Origin: Hallerella sp963656065
GTDB lineage: Bacteria; Fibrobacterota; Fibrobacteria; Fibrobacterales; Fibrobacteraceae
Reading direction: 5' to 3'
Assembly: GCA_963656065.1 (NCBI GenBank)
Contig: CAVKGV010000026.1
Coordinates: forward strand, 1-20,742
DNA: 20,742 nt
Part shown: positions 1 through 8,229 of the stretch, piece by piece
How the letters are laid out: each line of letters opens with the position of its first letter
How positions within the stretch are numbered: position 1 is the first letter of the stretch
Program-made: the position numbers and the translations under genes
The notes under the pieces: generated by a model
Databases searched by the model: none
Told to the model about the DNA's origin: nothing
Seen by the model: only the letters and a program-made list of their open reading frames with translations

Positions 1-170
1 AGGGATGAGTTTCCCGGTCCGAAAGATTAAACGCTTCTCGCCGGAATTTATCCACAAAAAAATGTGAAAAATTCTGAAAATTTTTAGATACAAAATGGCT
101 TGGGATAAGCGTGCAAAGTCCCGGAACTAATCTTCGTAATTTTTACATTTCACAGAAAGCGGAGAACATG
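1..170. other. Upstream region, left window edge
   Basis: No complete gene is visible before the first CDS. Two short open stretches reach the left edge. One is a minus-strand frame that could begin with GTG at 57 and runs off the window; the other is a plus-strand frame ending at TAA 28-30. Neither is long enough to call. The stretch 58-110 is very AT-rich and probably holds promoter elements for the gene at 171, but I see no convincing -35/-10 pair. Confidence 0.3.
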
Positions 171-722
171 ATGAAAAATTTTTGGAAATCCATGCTCCTT
201 TTGGGAACCTTTGCCTTGGCGGAAGACATGACCGCTACGACGGCGAACGGCTCGGTCGTGATTTTGCACGATAACGGTCGCTGGGAATACTACAGGAACA
301 ATTCCAATGTGCGGGATATCCGGGAATCGGCTATTCCGAAGGACATGCAGACGACGGTTTCGATTGAATACGAGGACGCGGTGAAGTTGCAAAAGGATTT
401 GCGGATGCGTCTGGAGGCGGACGATGTTTCCGAGAACGCGATTCGCGACAGCCTGCGAACTCTTCCGGCCGGCGGAATTGTACATTTTTGCGTTCCCGAG
501 GAACAGGTGCACCGTGGAAATCCCCGTACTTTTACCTACACTGTCTGGGTCGGGAAAAAGCAGGTTTACCGATCTCCTGTTTCGGAAGCGGATGCGGTTC
601 CTTCGGAAACAGCCGGCGTTTCGTATCTGCATTCTGTCCCGCTGCACACCAAACTGCGCGGTGAGCATTTGAAAGCCCGCGTAGAAGACGGTTTCGGTTC
701 AATAGATTTCGATATCCGCTGA
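171..722 (+). CDS. Exported protein of unknown function
   Basis: The product is about 183 residues. It starts with a Sec-type signal peptide (basic MKNFWK, hydrophobic core, probable cleavage after ALA near residue 17), so it is expected in the periplasm. The mature N-terminus has a short strand-turn-strand motif (TANGSVVILHDNGRWEYY) of the kind seen in several periplasmic DUF proteins; I do not recognise the rest. The reading frame is open back to 111, but GGAG at 161-164 lies 6 nt before ATG 171 and only 3 nt before ATG 168, so 171 is preferred and 168 is possible. Its TGA overlaps the ATG of the next gene by one base, which suggests translational coupling with the exonuclease gene. Function unknown. 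Confidence 0.75.
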   Translation: MKNFWKSMLLLGTFALAEDMTATTANGSVVILHDNGRWEYYRNNSNVRDIRESAIPKDMQTTVSIEYEDAVKLQKDLRMRLEADDVSENAIRDSLRTLPAGGIVHFCVPEEQVHRGNPRTFTYTVWVGKKQVYRSPVSEADAVPSETAGVSYLHSVPLHTKLRGEHLKARVEDGFGSIDFDIR

Positions 723-1813
723 TGGAAAATTATCGCTTTGCTGTTGTCGATGTCGAGACGACGGGCGGAAGGCCCGGCTGGGCGCGCATCATCGAAATCG
801 GAATCGTTCTCGTCGATGACTGGAAAATCACGCAACGCTTTGAATCGTTTGTGAAAACGTCAGAGGAACTTTCCCCGTTCATCCAGAATTTGACGGGAAT
901 CACGCCGAAGAAATTGGAAAACGCTCCGACTTTTGATGAAATTGCCCGGAAAGTGGCGAAGCGTCTCGACGGGCGCATCTTTGTCGCCCACAACGTCGCT
1001 TCGGATTATAGTGCGGTCTCTTCGGAGATGAAGCGTTCCGGTCTGGATTTTTCTCCGGAAAAGCTTTGCACGGTCAAGCTTTCGCGAAAAGTCTTTCCGG
1101 GACTATCCAAGTACAGCCTCCACGATTTGACTTTGTTGCTCGGACTGCCGGATTTTGAAAGTCATCGGGCGCTGAACGATGCGATTGCCGCTGCGCGAAT
1201 TTTGCTCCTCGCGCATGAACGTTTCGGTTCGGAACCGATTGAAGAACTTCTCCGCGGCGGGAAACGTCCGGCTGTCTATCCCAAAGGTTTTGACGACCGG
1301 AGAATTTTCCAGATTTCGCAAAAGCCCGGTATCGTTTACTTTGTCGGGAAAAGCGGAATTCTCTATGCGACTGCGGCGCGAAATTCCCGTGCTCGCGTAC
1401 TGGAAATTCTTTGTCACCGGAAGAGAAATCCGCTCAAGGGGCTTTTGGAAGGAATTGCGGATATCCGCGTGAAGGAGCTCGGGTCGGAAATTCTAGCGAG
1501 GCTCTGCCTGGAATCGGAACTTTCAACGGCTCATTATCCGTGCAATGCGGAACCCGCTAGAAAGCCGGACATCGGAGCGCCACTTCCCGATATGGCGGTG
1601 TTCCTTCCAGGCAGGTTCCCCGGCGACCGCGGAGTCGTGATCGTCTGCGGTGGCAAGGTTCTCGGCTATACATTTGTCCGCGAAGAGGAAAGCTACAGCT
1701 TGCATGATGTCTTGGACCGGCTCACTCCGTTTCACCAGACGGAAAATCTCGTGCCGATTTTGAGACCGGCGCTGGATAAGAACGGGGTGCAATTTATAAA
1801 AGGGAAAAAATGA
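722..1813 (+). CDS. DnaQ-like DEDDh 3'-5' exonuclease with UvrC-like tail
   Basis: Residues 1-165 form a DnaQ/epsilon-type exonuclease domain that should remove nucleotides from DNA 3' ends in the cytoplasm. All acidic motifs are visible: ExoI D10 and E12 (VVDVETTGG), ExoII with N91 and D95 (AHNVASDY), and ExoIII H148 with D153 (HRALND), so it is the DEDDh subtype and probably active. Residues about 196-235 (QKPGIVYFVGKSGILYAT) resemble the start of the GIY-YIG nuclease domain found fused to DnaQ-like exonucleases in other bacteria, but the signature tyrosines are poorly kept, so this part may be inactive. The last 100 residues are not recognised. At 363 aa it is much longer than a bare epsilon subunit and is more likely a repair or processing exonuclease than replicative DnaQ. 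Its stop overlaps the downstream pseudogene start (ATGA at 1810-1813). Confidence 0.88.
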   Translation: MENYRFAVVDVETTGGRPGWARIIEIGIVLVDDWKITQRFESFVKTSEELSPFIQNLTGITPKKLENAPTFDEIARKVAKRLDGRIFVAHNVASDYSAVSSEMKRSGLDFSPEKLCTVKLSRKVFPGLSKYSLHDLTLLLGLPDFESHRALNDAIAAARILLLAHERFGSEPIEELLRGGKRPAVYPKGFDDRRIFQISQKPGIVYFVGKSGILYATAARNSRARVLEILCHRKRNPLKGLLEGIADIRVKELGSEILARLCLESELSTAHYPCNAEPARKPDIGAPLPDMAVFLPGRFPGDRGVVIVCGGKVLGYTFVREEESYSLHDVLDRLTPFHQTENLVPILRPALDKNGVQFIKGKK

Positions 1814-2201
1814 AAAAGCTTCTACAATTCTTTGGTCTAATCCTTTGCTGGTGTTCAATCGATAGCGAAGAATGAGGAAAAAACTTTCTTTTCAAATGTT
1901 GTCCGTTTGTGACGAATCGAAGGAAGAAAGTTTTTTGGGGATTGAGCTGTTTTTGAAAAAACGGAAGGCTCTGCCGATGCCGAATTGAAGATATTTTGGC
2001 AATGTGGGATGGATTCCTATCTGGTTGCTAAAAAGAAAGAGGATTCGCTGTTCATCAATGGAATCAAATTAAAAAGAGAAAACCACGTGTATTTGCTTGG
2101 CTCATCTTAACGTGACGATTCCGGAGGAATATCTGGACGCAAAAATTCTTGTGTTAAATGAATTGCGTTCGCGACCGATTAAAATTATCTATCGGGAGTG
2201 A
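1810..2201 (+). pseudogene. Frameshifted remnant of a small exported protein gene
   Basis: An ATG overlapping the preceding stop opens a signal-peptide-like start (MKKLLQFFGLILC), but this frame stops at 1873-1875. Coding-like sequence continues through consecutive frames: from about 1847 to 1910, then to 1986, then to 2108, then to the TGA at 2199-2201. Joining these segments gives a coherent protein of about 128 residues with stretches such as NEEKTFFSNVVRL, CDESKEESFLGIELFLKK, ELKIFWQCGMDSYLVAKK and AHLNVTIPEEYLDAKILVLN. At least four frameshifts are needed, near 1846-1850, 1905-1910, 1956-1962 and 2098-2102. I do not recognise the family. Sequencing error is possible, but the neighbours are intact. 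The reconstruction is my inference. Confidence 0.7.
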
Positions 2202-2213
2202 TTTCCCGATAGA
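2188..2213. terminator. Hairpin between convergent genes, probable bidirectional terminator
   Basis: A perfect 10-bp inverted repeat (TCTATCGGGA at 2188-2197 pairs with TCCCGATAGA at 2204-2213) has a 6-nt loop. On the plus strand it is followed by a T-rich run (CCTTTTTC at 2221-2228); on the minus strand it is followed by ATAATTTTAATC. It overlaps the stop of the plus-strand pseudogene and ends 2 bp before the stop of minus-strand topB, exactly where a shared terminator is expected. Confidence 0.7.
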
Positions 2214-2215
2214 GG

Positions 2216-4675
2216 CTATTCCTTTTTCTTCGCGAAGCGGCGTCCCTTGCCGGGGATGCGCGGCGGAAAATCGAACTTGATCTTTCCGGTAGTCTTGTCG
2301 AGCAGAAGATAGGCATCGAAAAGACGGTGCGTCTTGGCGGAGCGAAAACCCTGGATCAGGTCTGTCTTTTCTCCGGTGAGGAGCTTCTTTAAGTCGGTGA
2401 CGGAAATTTCCTTTCCGAGAATGATTTTGTTCAGGTGAAATCCCGTTTTCGCTTTGTCGAGATAGCTCTTTGAAACATAGGCGGTGAGCGTATCGTAAAC
2501 GGGGCTTCCGTCGATCGGTGAAATTCCGAGTTCTTCGCCGAGTTCCGTTTCTCCCGGAGAATCGTCGTTGTCGAAAACGAACTTGACCTTGTCTTTTTCG
2601 AGAACAAGCCCGGCGGAAAATTCCATACCGCGCTTGGAGCGGAACCCGGTCAGGGGACCGATTTTTCCCTGCGTGAGAAGTTCCACGATTTCTTCGCCAG
2701 ACATCTTTCTTCCGCCGAGAATTTTCCGAATCTGGATGCCGTCTTCGGTTTCGTAGCGGGAAACGCTTTCGAAGACTTTCTTCCCGTTGACCGGGCTGAA
2801 TTCGGCTTCTTTCCGGGTATCCTCTTCCTTGAAGTTCCGGATGTTGTTCACCATCTTGGTGGTCAAATCCTCGATTCCCTTCATAAATTCGGAGCGTGTT
2901 TCCTTGCCTTTTTCGATTTGGGAAAGCTGGTATTCCCATTCGCCGGTGAGTTCCGGGCTTGTGAGGTTTTCGATTTTCATCGCCCGGGCGATGTGGATGA
3001 GCCCGAACGCCTTGCTGGTTGGGACCAGTTCCTTGCCGTCGCGGATCATATACTTGTCGGAAATGAGTTTTTCGATGATGGCGGCCCGCGTTGCCGGAGT
3101 TCCCATGCCGCGGTCTTTCATGGCGTCGGCGAGTTCGTCGTCCTTGACTAGCTTCCCGGCGTTTTCCATCATGGAAAGGAGCGAGCTTTCCGTGTAGCGC
3201 GGCGGCGGGTTGGTCTTCTCGGCGGAAATTTCAAATTCCTCTCCGAGTGCCTTTTCGCCTTGGATCGGTGCGATATTCGCCTCGTCGTCGGATGTCTTTC
3301 CATAGACTTCCTTGAAGCCGGGGAACTTTAAGATTTTCCCTTCGGTGAGGAATTTTTCGCCTTCTATTTCCGTGATGCGCGTCGTGTTCAGGTATTCCGC
3401 GGGCGGATAGAAGACCGCGATGAAACGCTGGCAGATCATCGTGTAGATTTTCATCTCCGCTTCGGTGAGCGACTTTATCTTGTTGCCGGTCGGGATGATG
3501 GCGAAGTGGTCCGAAATCTTGCTGTTGTTGAAAATCCGCGGATCCTTTTTCACCCAGCCGTTTTCGAGAGCCTTGGCGGCGAATTTTTCGAGATTCCCCT
3601 CCATCGTGGCGAGCGTCTTCTTGACGGTTCCGACGTAATCCTCCGGCAGGGCGCGGCTGTCGGTCCTCGGGTAGGATGTGAGCTTGTGCCGTTCGTAGAG
3701 AGCCTGGGCGATGGAAAGCGTCGTCTTGGCGCTGAATCCGAATCGGTTGTTCGCTTCGCGCTGGAGAGTCGTCAGGTCGTAAAGCGGTCCGCATTTCTGG
3801 ATGCTGGGCTTTGTCGTTTCGGAAACGGTCCCTGTTTTCCCGTGACATTTTTTGACAATTTCATCTGCCTGGTTTTCGTCCCAGATTCTGTCCTTGTCGG
3901 ATTTGAGTTCGGGATTGAACCATTTGCCTGCATATTCGGAGCTGCCGGATTCGAATGTCCCGCGAATCGTCCAATAGGGTTTCGATACAAAGGCGTTCCG
4001 TTCTTCTTCGCGGTTCACGATCATTGCGAGAGTCGGGGTCTGCACGCGTCCGCAAGGGGTGAGCTGGAAACCGCCGAAACGGCTGTTGTAGGCGGTGAGT
4101 CCGCGTGAGCCGTTGATTCCCACGAGCCAGTCCGCTTCCGAGCGGGACAGAGCCGCGTCGAGAAGATTCTGCATTTCTTCGTGCGTCCGCAGATGTTCGA
4201 AAGCGTCCCGGATGGAAGCCTGCGTCATGCTCTGCATCCACAGGCGGAGAAGGACCTTGTCCTTGAGACCGGTCTTCCCTTTTTCAAATTCCAAGATGTA
4301 ATGGAAAATCAGTTCGCCTTCCCGGCCCGCATCGCATGCGTTGATGATTGTCCCGACATCTTTTCTGCGGATGAGTTTTCCCAGAGCGGTAAGCTGAGAC
4401 TTCGATGTCGGAATCGCTTTGAGTTCGAATGTCTCGGGCAGGATGGGGAGCGTATCCATTGTCCAGTTTTTGTATTTGTCGCTGATTTCTTTCGGATCGC
4501 AGAGCGTGACCAGATGTCCTAGCGCCCAGGAAACAATGTAGGCGTCGTTTTCGAAATGGCTCTTTTCCTTCCTGAATTTTCCGCCGACGGAAATTGCCCG
4601 GACGAGGTCCTGCGCCACGCTTGGCTTTTCGGCGATAACAAGGGTTAATTTGTCGGTAACTGTCTTTTTGACCAT
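2216..4675 (-). CDS. topB: DNA topoisomerase III
   Basis: This is a type IA topoisomerase that cuts one DNA strand through a 5'-phosphotyrosine link and decatenates or relaxes DNA. Numbered from the ATG at 4675 (819 aa), the TOPRIM domain has the Glu of LVIAEKPSVAQ near residue 16 and the acidic cluster CDAGREGE near 114-121; the catalytic tyrosine is Y335 in LTSYPRTDSRALP. The C-terminus has no cysteine zinc fingers; it carries two copies of a repeat starting SPVNGKKVFE and SPIDGSPVYD (about residues 590-690 and 705-810), like the C-terminal repeats of many topoisomerase III proteins. The frame is open to an ATG at 4690, but AAAGG 6 nt before 4675 and the upstream stop at 4678 favour 4675. 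It is the second gene after the glycosyltransferase. Confidence 0.95.
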   Translation of the reverse strand: MVKKTVTDKLTLVIAEKPSVAQDLVRAISVGGKFRKEKSHFENDAYIVSWALGHLVTLCDPKEISDKYKNWTMDTLPILPETFELKAIPTSKSQLTALGKLIRRKDVGTIINACDAGREGELIFHYILEFEKGKTGLKDKVLLRLWMQSMTQASIRDAFEHLRTHEEMQNLLDAALSRSEADWLVGINGSRGLTAYNSRFGGFQLTPCGRVQTPTLAMIVNREEERNAFVSKPYWTIRGTFESGSSEYAGKWFNPELKSDKDRIWDENQADEIVKKCHGKTGTVSETTKPSIQKCGPLYDLTTLQREANNRFGFSAKTTLSIAQALYERHKLTSYPRTDSRALPEDYVGTVKKTLATMEGNLEKFAAKALENGWVKKDPRIFNNSKISDHFAIIPTGNKIKSLTEAEMKIYTMICQRFIAVFYPPAEYLNTTRITEIEGEKFLTEGKILKFPGFKEVYGKTSDDEANIAPIQGEKALGEEFEISAEKTNPPPRYTESSLLSMMENAGKLVKDDELADAMKDRGMGTPATRAAIIEKLISDKYMIRDGKELVPTSKAFGLIHIARAMKIENLTSPELTGEWEYQLSQIEKGKETRSEFMKGIEDLTTKMVNNIRNFKEEDTRKEAEFSPVNGKKVFESVSRYETEDGIQIRKILGGRKMSGEEIVELLTQGKIGPLTGFRSKRGMEFSAGLVLEKDKVKFVFDNDDSPGETELGEELGISPIDGSPVYDTLTAYVSKSYLDKAKTGFHLNKIILGKEISVTDLKKLLTGEKTDLIQGFRSAKTHRLFDAYLLLDKTTGKIKFDFPPRIPGKGRRFAKKKE

Positions 4676-4677
4676 TG

Positions 4678-5817
4678 CTAACCTTTCCATTTAAAATGTC
4701 CGGCTACTCCGAAGAGAACGGCGAATACGGTAAAAGGGGCGTGCACGATTTCTACGGGGAGGAACCATTTGAATAGCTGTTTCTGCCGGAAGATGCGAAG
4801 ACCGCGAAGTTCGATACAGGAATCCCCGACGAGCTTGACAAAAAAGCCGAAAATCGTGGCGAGAAAAATTTTGAAGCTGAAGAAGGAGAGAACGTATCCG
4901 AGCGAAAGCGAACAAAAGAAGAGGAATACCATTACGAGCAGCGCGACCGTCTTTGGCGCGTAGTAAGTCGTCTTGGAAGCCCAGCGTTTCCGCTGTTCCC
5001 AAAGTTCGGGCAGGGTCTCTTTCCCTTGGGTTGTTACGAACGCTTCGGGGTTTACGGAATAGCGAGCTTTCCACGGAGCCTCGCGGACGAGCTTTTGCAA
5101 AAGAAGGTCGTCGTCGCCGCTCTGGATTTTGGAAACGCCTTCAAATCCGTGGACGTTTTCGAAAAAGCTGCGCCTGTAGGCGAGATTGTTTCCCGTGCTG
5201 GTGATGGGCGTTCCCATGGCGAGCGCACCCGTTCCCGCGATTCGGTAGGCAAGCGTTTCGACGGCCTGCATATTTAAAAGCCAGTTGGAACGTCCCTCCG
5301 GAAGTTCGATGTAGGAGTGTCCCGCGACAAAGTCGATGCCCGGTTCGAATTCCTTGACCATGGCGCGGATCCATGTCGGAAGAACCAGGCAATCGGCATC
5401 GGTGAGAAGGAGAATTTCGCCTTCGGATGCTTCGACGAGTTTTGCAATGGCGTTTTTCTTGGCGCTTTCCCCGTCGGAAAGTTTCGTGATGGTGACGACA
5501 TGAATCCTGTCGGGAAATTTTTCCGCATATTCGGCAAGAATCTGTGGGGTTCGGTCCGTGGAACGGTCATCGGCAATCCAGATATCCCAACGTCCCTTGT
5601 AACGCTGCTTCATCAGCGAATCGATCGTTTTCGAAATGCTCGATTCTTCGTTCCGTGCCGATACGAGAATGCTGACCGACGGAAGCGGGGTTCGGATGGA
5701 ATTTCCCAGACGGACTTTTCCGAGCGCATGGAACAGGCGCACTTCGAACGCGGCATAAAAAATCGCCGTGACGACAAGAAGGGAAATAAACGCATATTCC
5801 AGGACAATGAATACCAT
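4678..5817 (-). CDS. Membrane-bound family 2 glycosyltransferase
   Basis: The product is 379 aa. An N-terminal membrane segment (residues about 3-25) precedes a GT-A catalytic domain and three hydrophobic segments at about 288-312, 316-332 and 352-373. The processive-type GT2 motifs are present: PSVSILVSARNEE at 46-58, DD at 83-84 (IADDRSTD), TDADC at 139-143 for metal and nucleotide-sugar binding, GDDD at 234-237 as the likely catalytic-base region, and QRKRW at 275-279. It should transfer sugars from a nucleotide donor at the inner membrane, for a glycolipid or polysaccharide; acceptor and product cannot be told from sequence. It lies 2 bp upstream of topB and begins the transcript. No other polysaccharide genes lie nearby. 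Confidence 0.9.
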   Translation of the reverse strand: MVFIVLEYAFISLLVVTAIFYAAFEVRLFHALGKVRLGNSIRTPLPSVSILVSARNEESSISKTIDSLMKQRYKGRWDIWIADDRSTDRTPQILAEYAEKFPDRIHVVTITKLSDGESAKKNAIAKLVEASEGEILLLTDADCLVLPTWIRAMVKEFEPGIDFVAGHSYIELPEGRSNWLLNMQAVETLAYRIAGTGALAMGTPITSTGNNLAYRRSFFENVHGFEGVSKIQSGDDDLLLQKLVREAPWKARYSVNPEAFVTTQGKETLPELWEQRKRWASKTTYYAPKTVALLVMVFLFFCSLSLGYVLSFFSFKIFLATIFGFFVKLVGDSCIELRGLRIFRQKQLFKWFLPVEIVHAPFTVFAVLFGVAGHFKWKG

Positions 5818-6024
5818 GTTTTTTCAAATGTAGCTCAAGAATGATTTTCGATGCGGTTTTCGAAAGGGAAAATGCTTGTCTTTTTGGGAAAAAATTTTTG
5901 GGGCATTTTTTCCCGAATCTTTCTGACCGGGATTTTTCTACCCGGAAAAGCTCACGTCCCGGGTATTTTTTTTGCTCATTTTTTGGTTGCGGATGAATAC
6001 TTTTGAAAGAAAAAGGAGTCCTAT
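5818..6024 (+). promoter_or_regulatory. Divergent intergenic region with stacked inverted repeats
   Basis: This gap separates the minus-strand glycosyltransferase and the plus-strand lipoprotein gene and must hold both promoters. Three inverted repeats are stacked: GGGAAAAAA 5886-5894 with TTTTTTCCC 5906-5914; CCGGG 5927-5931 with CCCGG 5941-5945; and ACCCGG 5940-5945 with CCGGGT 5959-5964 followed by a run of eight T at 5966-5973. The last looks like a plus-strand intrinsic terminator, and the second shares bases with it, so the two stems are mutually exclusive. A strong ribosome binding site, AAGGAG at 6013-6018, lies 6 nt before ATG 6025. I could not pick a convincing -35/-10 pair. Confidence 0.45.
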
Positions 6025-8217
6025 ATGATAAGGTCTTTTCCATTTGCCGCTTTCGCGGCGACGTCTTTTGCGGCTTTTTCTCTCTTTGGCTGCGGAAGCG
6101 ATTCGTCGAGCAGCGCTCCGGAAGAAAGTGAAAATGTATGTGGCGATTACATCGCCTATGAAGACGGTCTGGGAAATACGCATTGCATGGATGCGACGGG
6201 GGCAGTTGTCTATTCAGTCCTTTCCGACGGAAGTATCGTGTATGCTTCCGGGACCTCTTCTGCGGTTTCCGATACGATTCTTGTCGGCAGTTCCTCGTCG
6301 GCTGCGGAAGTTTTCGTGTGCGGGGAAAGTTCCGCTCCGGTTTCCATTGTCGGAAACTTCTATTTCTACAGCGACGCGAACGGTTCTTATTATTATGACG
6401 TTTCGGATGCGAGCTGCACAAAAAATTACCTGAACGCGGCTTCGTCGAGCTCTTTTGCGGCGGAATCGAGCAGCTCCCTGAATACGGTCGTCGTCAGCTC
6501 CTCTTCGGTCGTATCGAACGGCAACGATCCGACGCTGATTTTTGACGGAGCGAACCTTTCGATTGGAAACGACAACCTGTGCATCGATACGTCGGGAACG
6601 GTTGTCTATATCCGCTGCGCGGGAAATTACAATCTGATGGGATCCTCCGAAAATTTTGAAATCCTTGTCTCGGCGGACACGTCGGCGAAAGTGTATCTGT
6701 ATCTTGACGGCTTGAACCTGAAAAGCCCGAACGATGCGGCTATCTATGTGCAAAGTGCGGACAAGGTTTTTCTCATGCTCACCGACGGATCGGAAAATTT
6801 CCTCGAAGACGCTTCGACGAGAACGATTGTCTGGAATTACACGAATGCGGACGGTGAAGCGAAATCGGATACGACGGGAGGTGTCGTCTATTCGAAAAAG
6901 GATGTGACCATCAAGGGAAGCGGAAGCCTGACCGTGACCAGCGCCTGTGCGGATACGAGCGTCTGCGGAAACGGAATCCATACGACGAAGGACCTGAAAA
7001 TCAAGGATTCTCCGAAAATTACGGTTTCGGCGAAGAAAAATGCGCTCAAAGGAAAACGGTCCGTGGAAATCGAAGGCGGTTCGCTTGCGATTACGTCGAG
7101 CTATGGCGACGGCATCAAGTCGGACGAGGATGATGCGGAAAAGCTCGCCCAGGGAAAAGGCTTCGTCAAGATTCTCGGCGGAACATTTGTCATCACCGCG
7201 GCGGATGACGGAATCCAGGCGTCGAATTACGTGCTTGTCGCGGACACTCTCGGGACGCCGAATATTACGATTACCGCAGGAAGCGGCGTCGCGAACACAT
7301 CGTCGTCGGATAACGGCGGCGGAATGGGACCCGGGATGGGTGGAAACTGGGGTTGGTCCTCTTCGAGTTCGTCGGATGATCAGAGCGTGAAAGGCATCAA
7401 GGCGGATTCCGCGGTAAACATCTATGCGGGAAATTTTACCATCAAGGCAGAAGGTGACGCGGTCCATTCGAACCATGTCGTAAATATCGACGGAGGCTAT
7501 TTCGAAGTTTCCGGCAGAAACGGCATCCACGCGGACGATACCATCAACGTGAATAACGGAACGTTCCTCGTGACGTATTGCTACGAAGGCTTTGAAGGCT
7601 ACATCATCAACCTGAACGGCGGTTTTACCAGCGTCTATGCGACGGATGACGGATGGAACGCTTCGTCGGGAAACGAGCAGGTGGGATATCTCTATGTGAA
7701 CGGCGGAACGCACGTGGTGTATGCCTCGGGCGACGGTCTCGATTCCAACGGAGACTTCTACATGAACGGCGGTGTCGTTTTCGTGCAGCAGTCGAATTCC
7801 GGCGGAAACGGAATTCTCGATATCGGCGACGGAAATTACAAGCTGGTCTATCAGGGTGGAATCCTTGTCGGAACCGGAACTTCGGACATGTCCATCGGAA
7901 ACCAGATCCAGGGAACATATTCCGGCTACGTTTCGCTCGGAGCGAGCGCGGGTGACCTTGTGACGGTTGCCGATGCGAGTGGAAATGTCGTCGCCGCGTT
8001 CAAGCTTTCCTCGAAATCGGCGGCAAGTGCGGGGCTTTTCATGGTGCCGAACAGTTCGAATTATTCGTTCTATGTCGGCGGGACGTTTAGCGGAACGCTT
8101 ACGGAAGATGTGGGTGCTACGGGAATCTCGTATGCGACAAGCGGACAGGTGAGCGGCGGAACGAAGAAGACCGGTTCGAGCTCAGGCTCAGGCTCGGGCT
8201 CGGGAGGACACTGGTAA
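6025..8217 (+). CDS. Ser-rich lipoprotein with Cthe_2159-like carbohydrate-binding beta-helix
   Basis: The 730-aa product begins with a lipoprotein signal peptide; the lipobox LFGC puts the lipidated cysteine at residue 23, followed by GSDSSSSAPEES. Ser-rich linkers (about residues 88-105 and 138-165) separate two small N-terminal parts containing CGDY and VCGES cysteine motifs. From about residue 168 to 690 the protein has repeated short strands with Asn/Gly/Asp turns (LIFDGANLSI, VYLYLDGLNL, GIHTTKDLKI, VNIDGGYFEV, INVNNGTFLV), matching the right-handed beta-helix carbohydrate-binding family typified by Cthe_2159. A Gly/Ser insertion (GGGMGPGMGG, SSSSSSDDQS) interrupts the helix near 430-452. 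The tail is a Gly/Ser repeat ending GGHW. It probably sits on the outer membrane and binds plant polysaccharide; the ligand is not established. AAGGAG 6 nt upstream fixes the start. Confidence 0.85.
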   Translation: MIRSFPFAAFAATSFAAFSLFGCGSDSSSSAPEESENVCGDYIAYEDGLGNTHCMDATGAVVYSVLSDGSIVYASGTSSAVSDTILVGSSSSAAEVFVCGESSAPVSIVGNFYFYSDANGSYYYDVSDASCTKNYLNAASSSSFAAESSSSLNTVVVSSSSVVSNGNDPTLIFDGANLSIGNDNLCIDTSGTVVYIRCAGNYNLMGSSENFEILVSADTSAKVYLYLDGLNLKSPNDAAIYVQSADKVFLMLTDGSENFLEDASTRTIVWNYTNADGEAKSDTTGGVVYSKKDVTIKGSGSLTVTSACADTSVCGNGIHTTKDLKIKDSPKITVSAKKNALKGKRSVEIEGGSLAITSSYGDGIKSDEDDAEKLAQGKGFVKILGGTFVITAADDGIQASNYVLVADTLGTPNITITAGSGVANTSSSDNGGGMGPGMGGNWGWSSSSSSDDQSVKGIKADSAVNIYAGNFTIKAEGDAVHSNHVVNIDGGYFEVSGRNGIHADDTINVNNGTFLVTYCYEGFEGYIINLNGGFTSVYATDDGWNASSGNEQVGYLYVNGGTHVVYASGDGLDSNGDFYMNGGVVFVQQSNSGGNGILDIGDGNYKLVYQGGILVGTGTSDMSIGNQIQGTYSGYVSLGASAGDLVTVADASGNVVAAFKLSSKSAASAGLFMVPNSSNYSFYVGGTFSGTLTEDVGATGISYATSGQVSGGTKKTGSSSGSGSGSGGHW
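8179..8202 (+). repeat. Hexanucleotide tandem repeat encoding Ser-Gly
   Basis: Four tandem 6-bp units (AGCTCA, GGCTCA, GGCTCG, GGCTCG) lie in frame in the last codons of the beta-helix lipoprotein gene and encode an (SG)n tail. Slippage here would lengthen or shorten the tail without changing frame. Confidence 0.7.
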
Positions 8218-8229
8218 AAAATTTAACGG

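Noticed and set aside
5567..6421. 284-aa minus-strand frame across the divergent region
   Set aside because: It overlaps the start of the glycosyltransferase gene in another frame and the antisense of the lipoprotein gene; the composition is implausible for a protein.
6214..7713. 499-aa open frame on the minus strand opposite the beta-helix lipoprotein gene
   Set aside because: It is the antisense of a strongly coding gene with a lipobox and good ribosome binding site; the translation is Arg-rich with no recognisable domain, as expected for a shadow frame.
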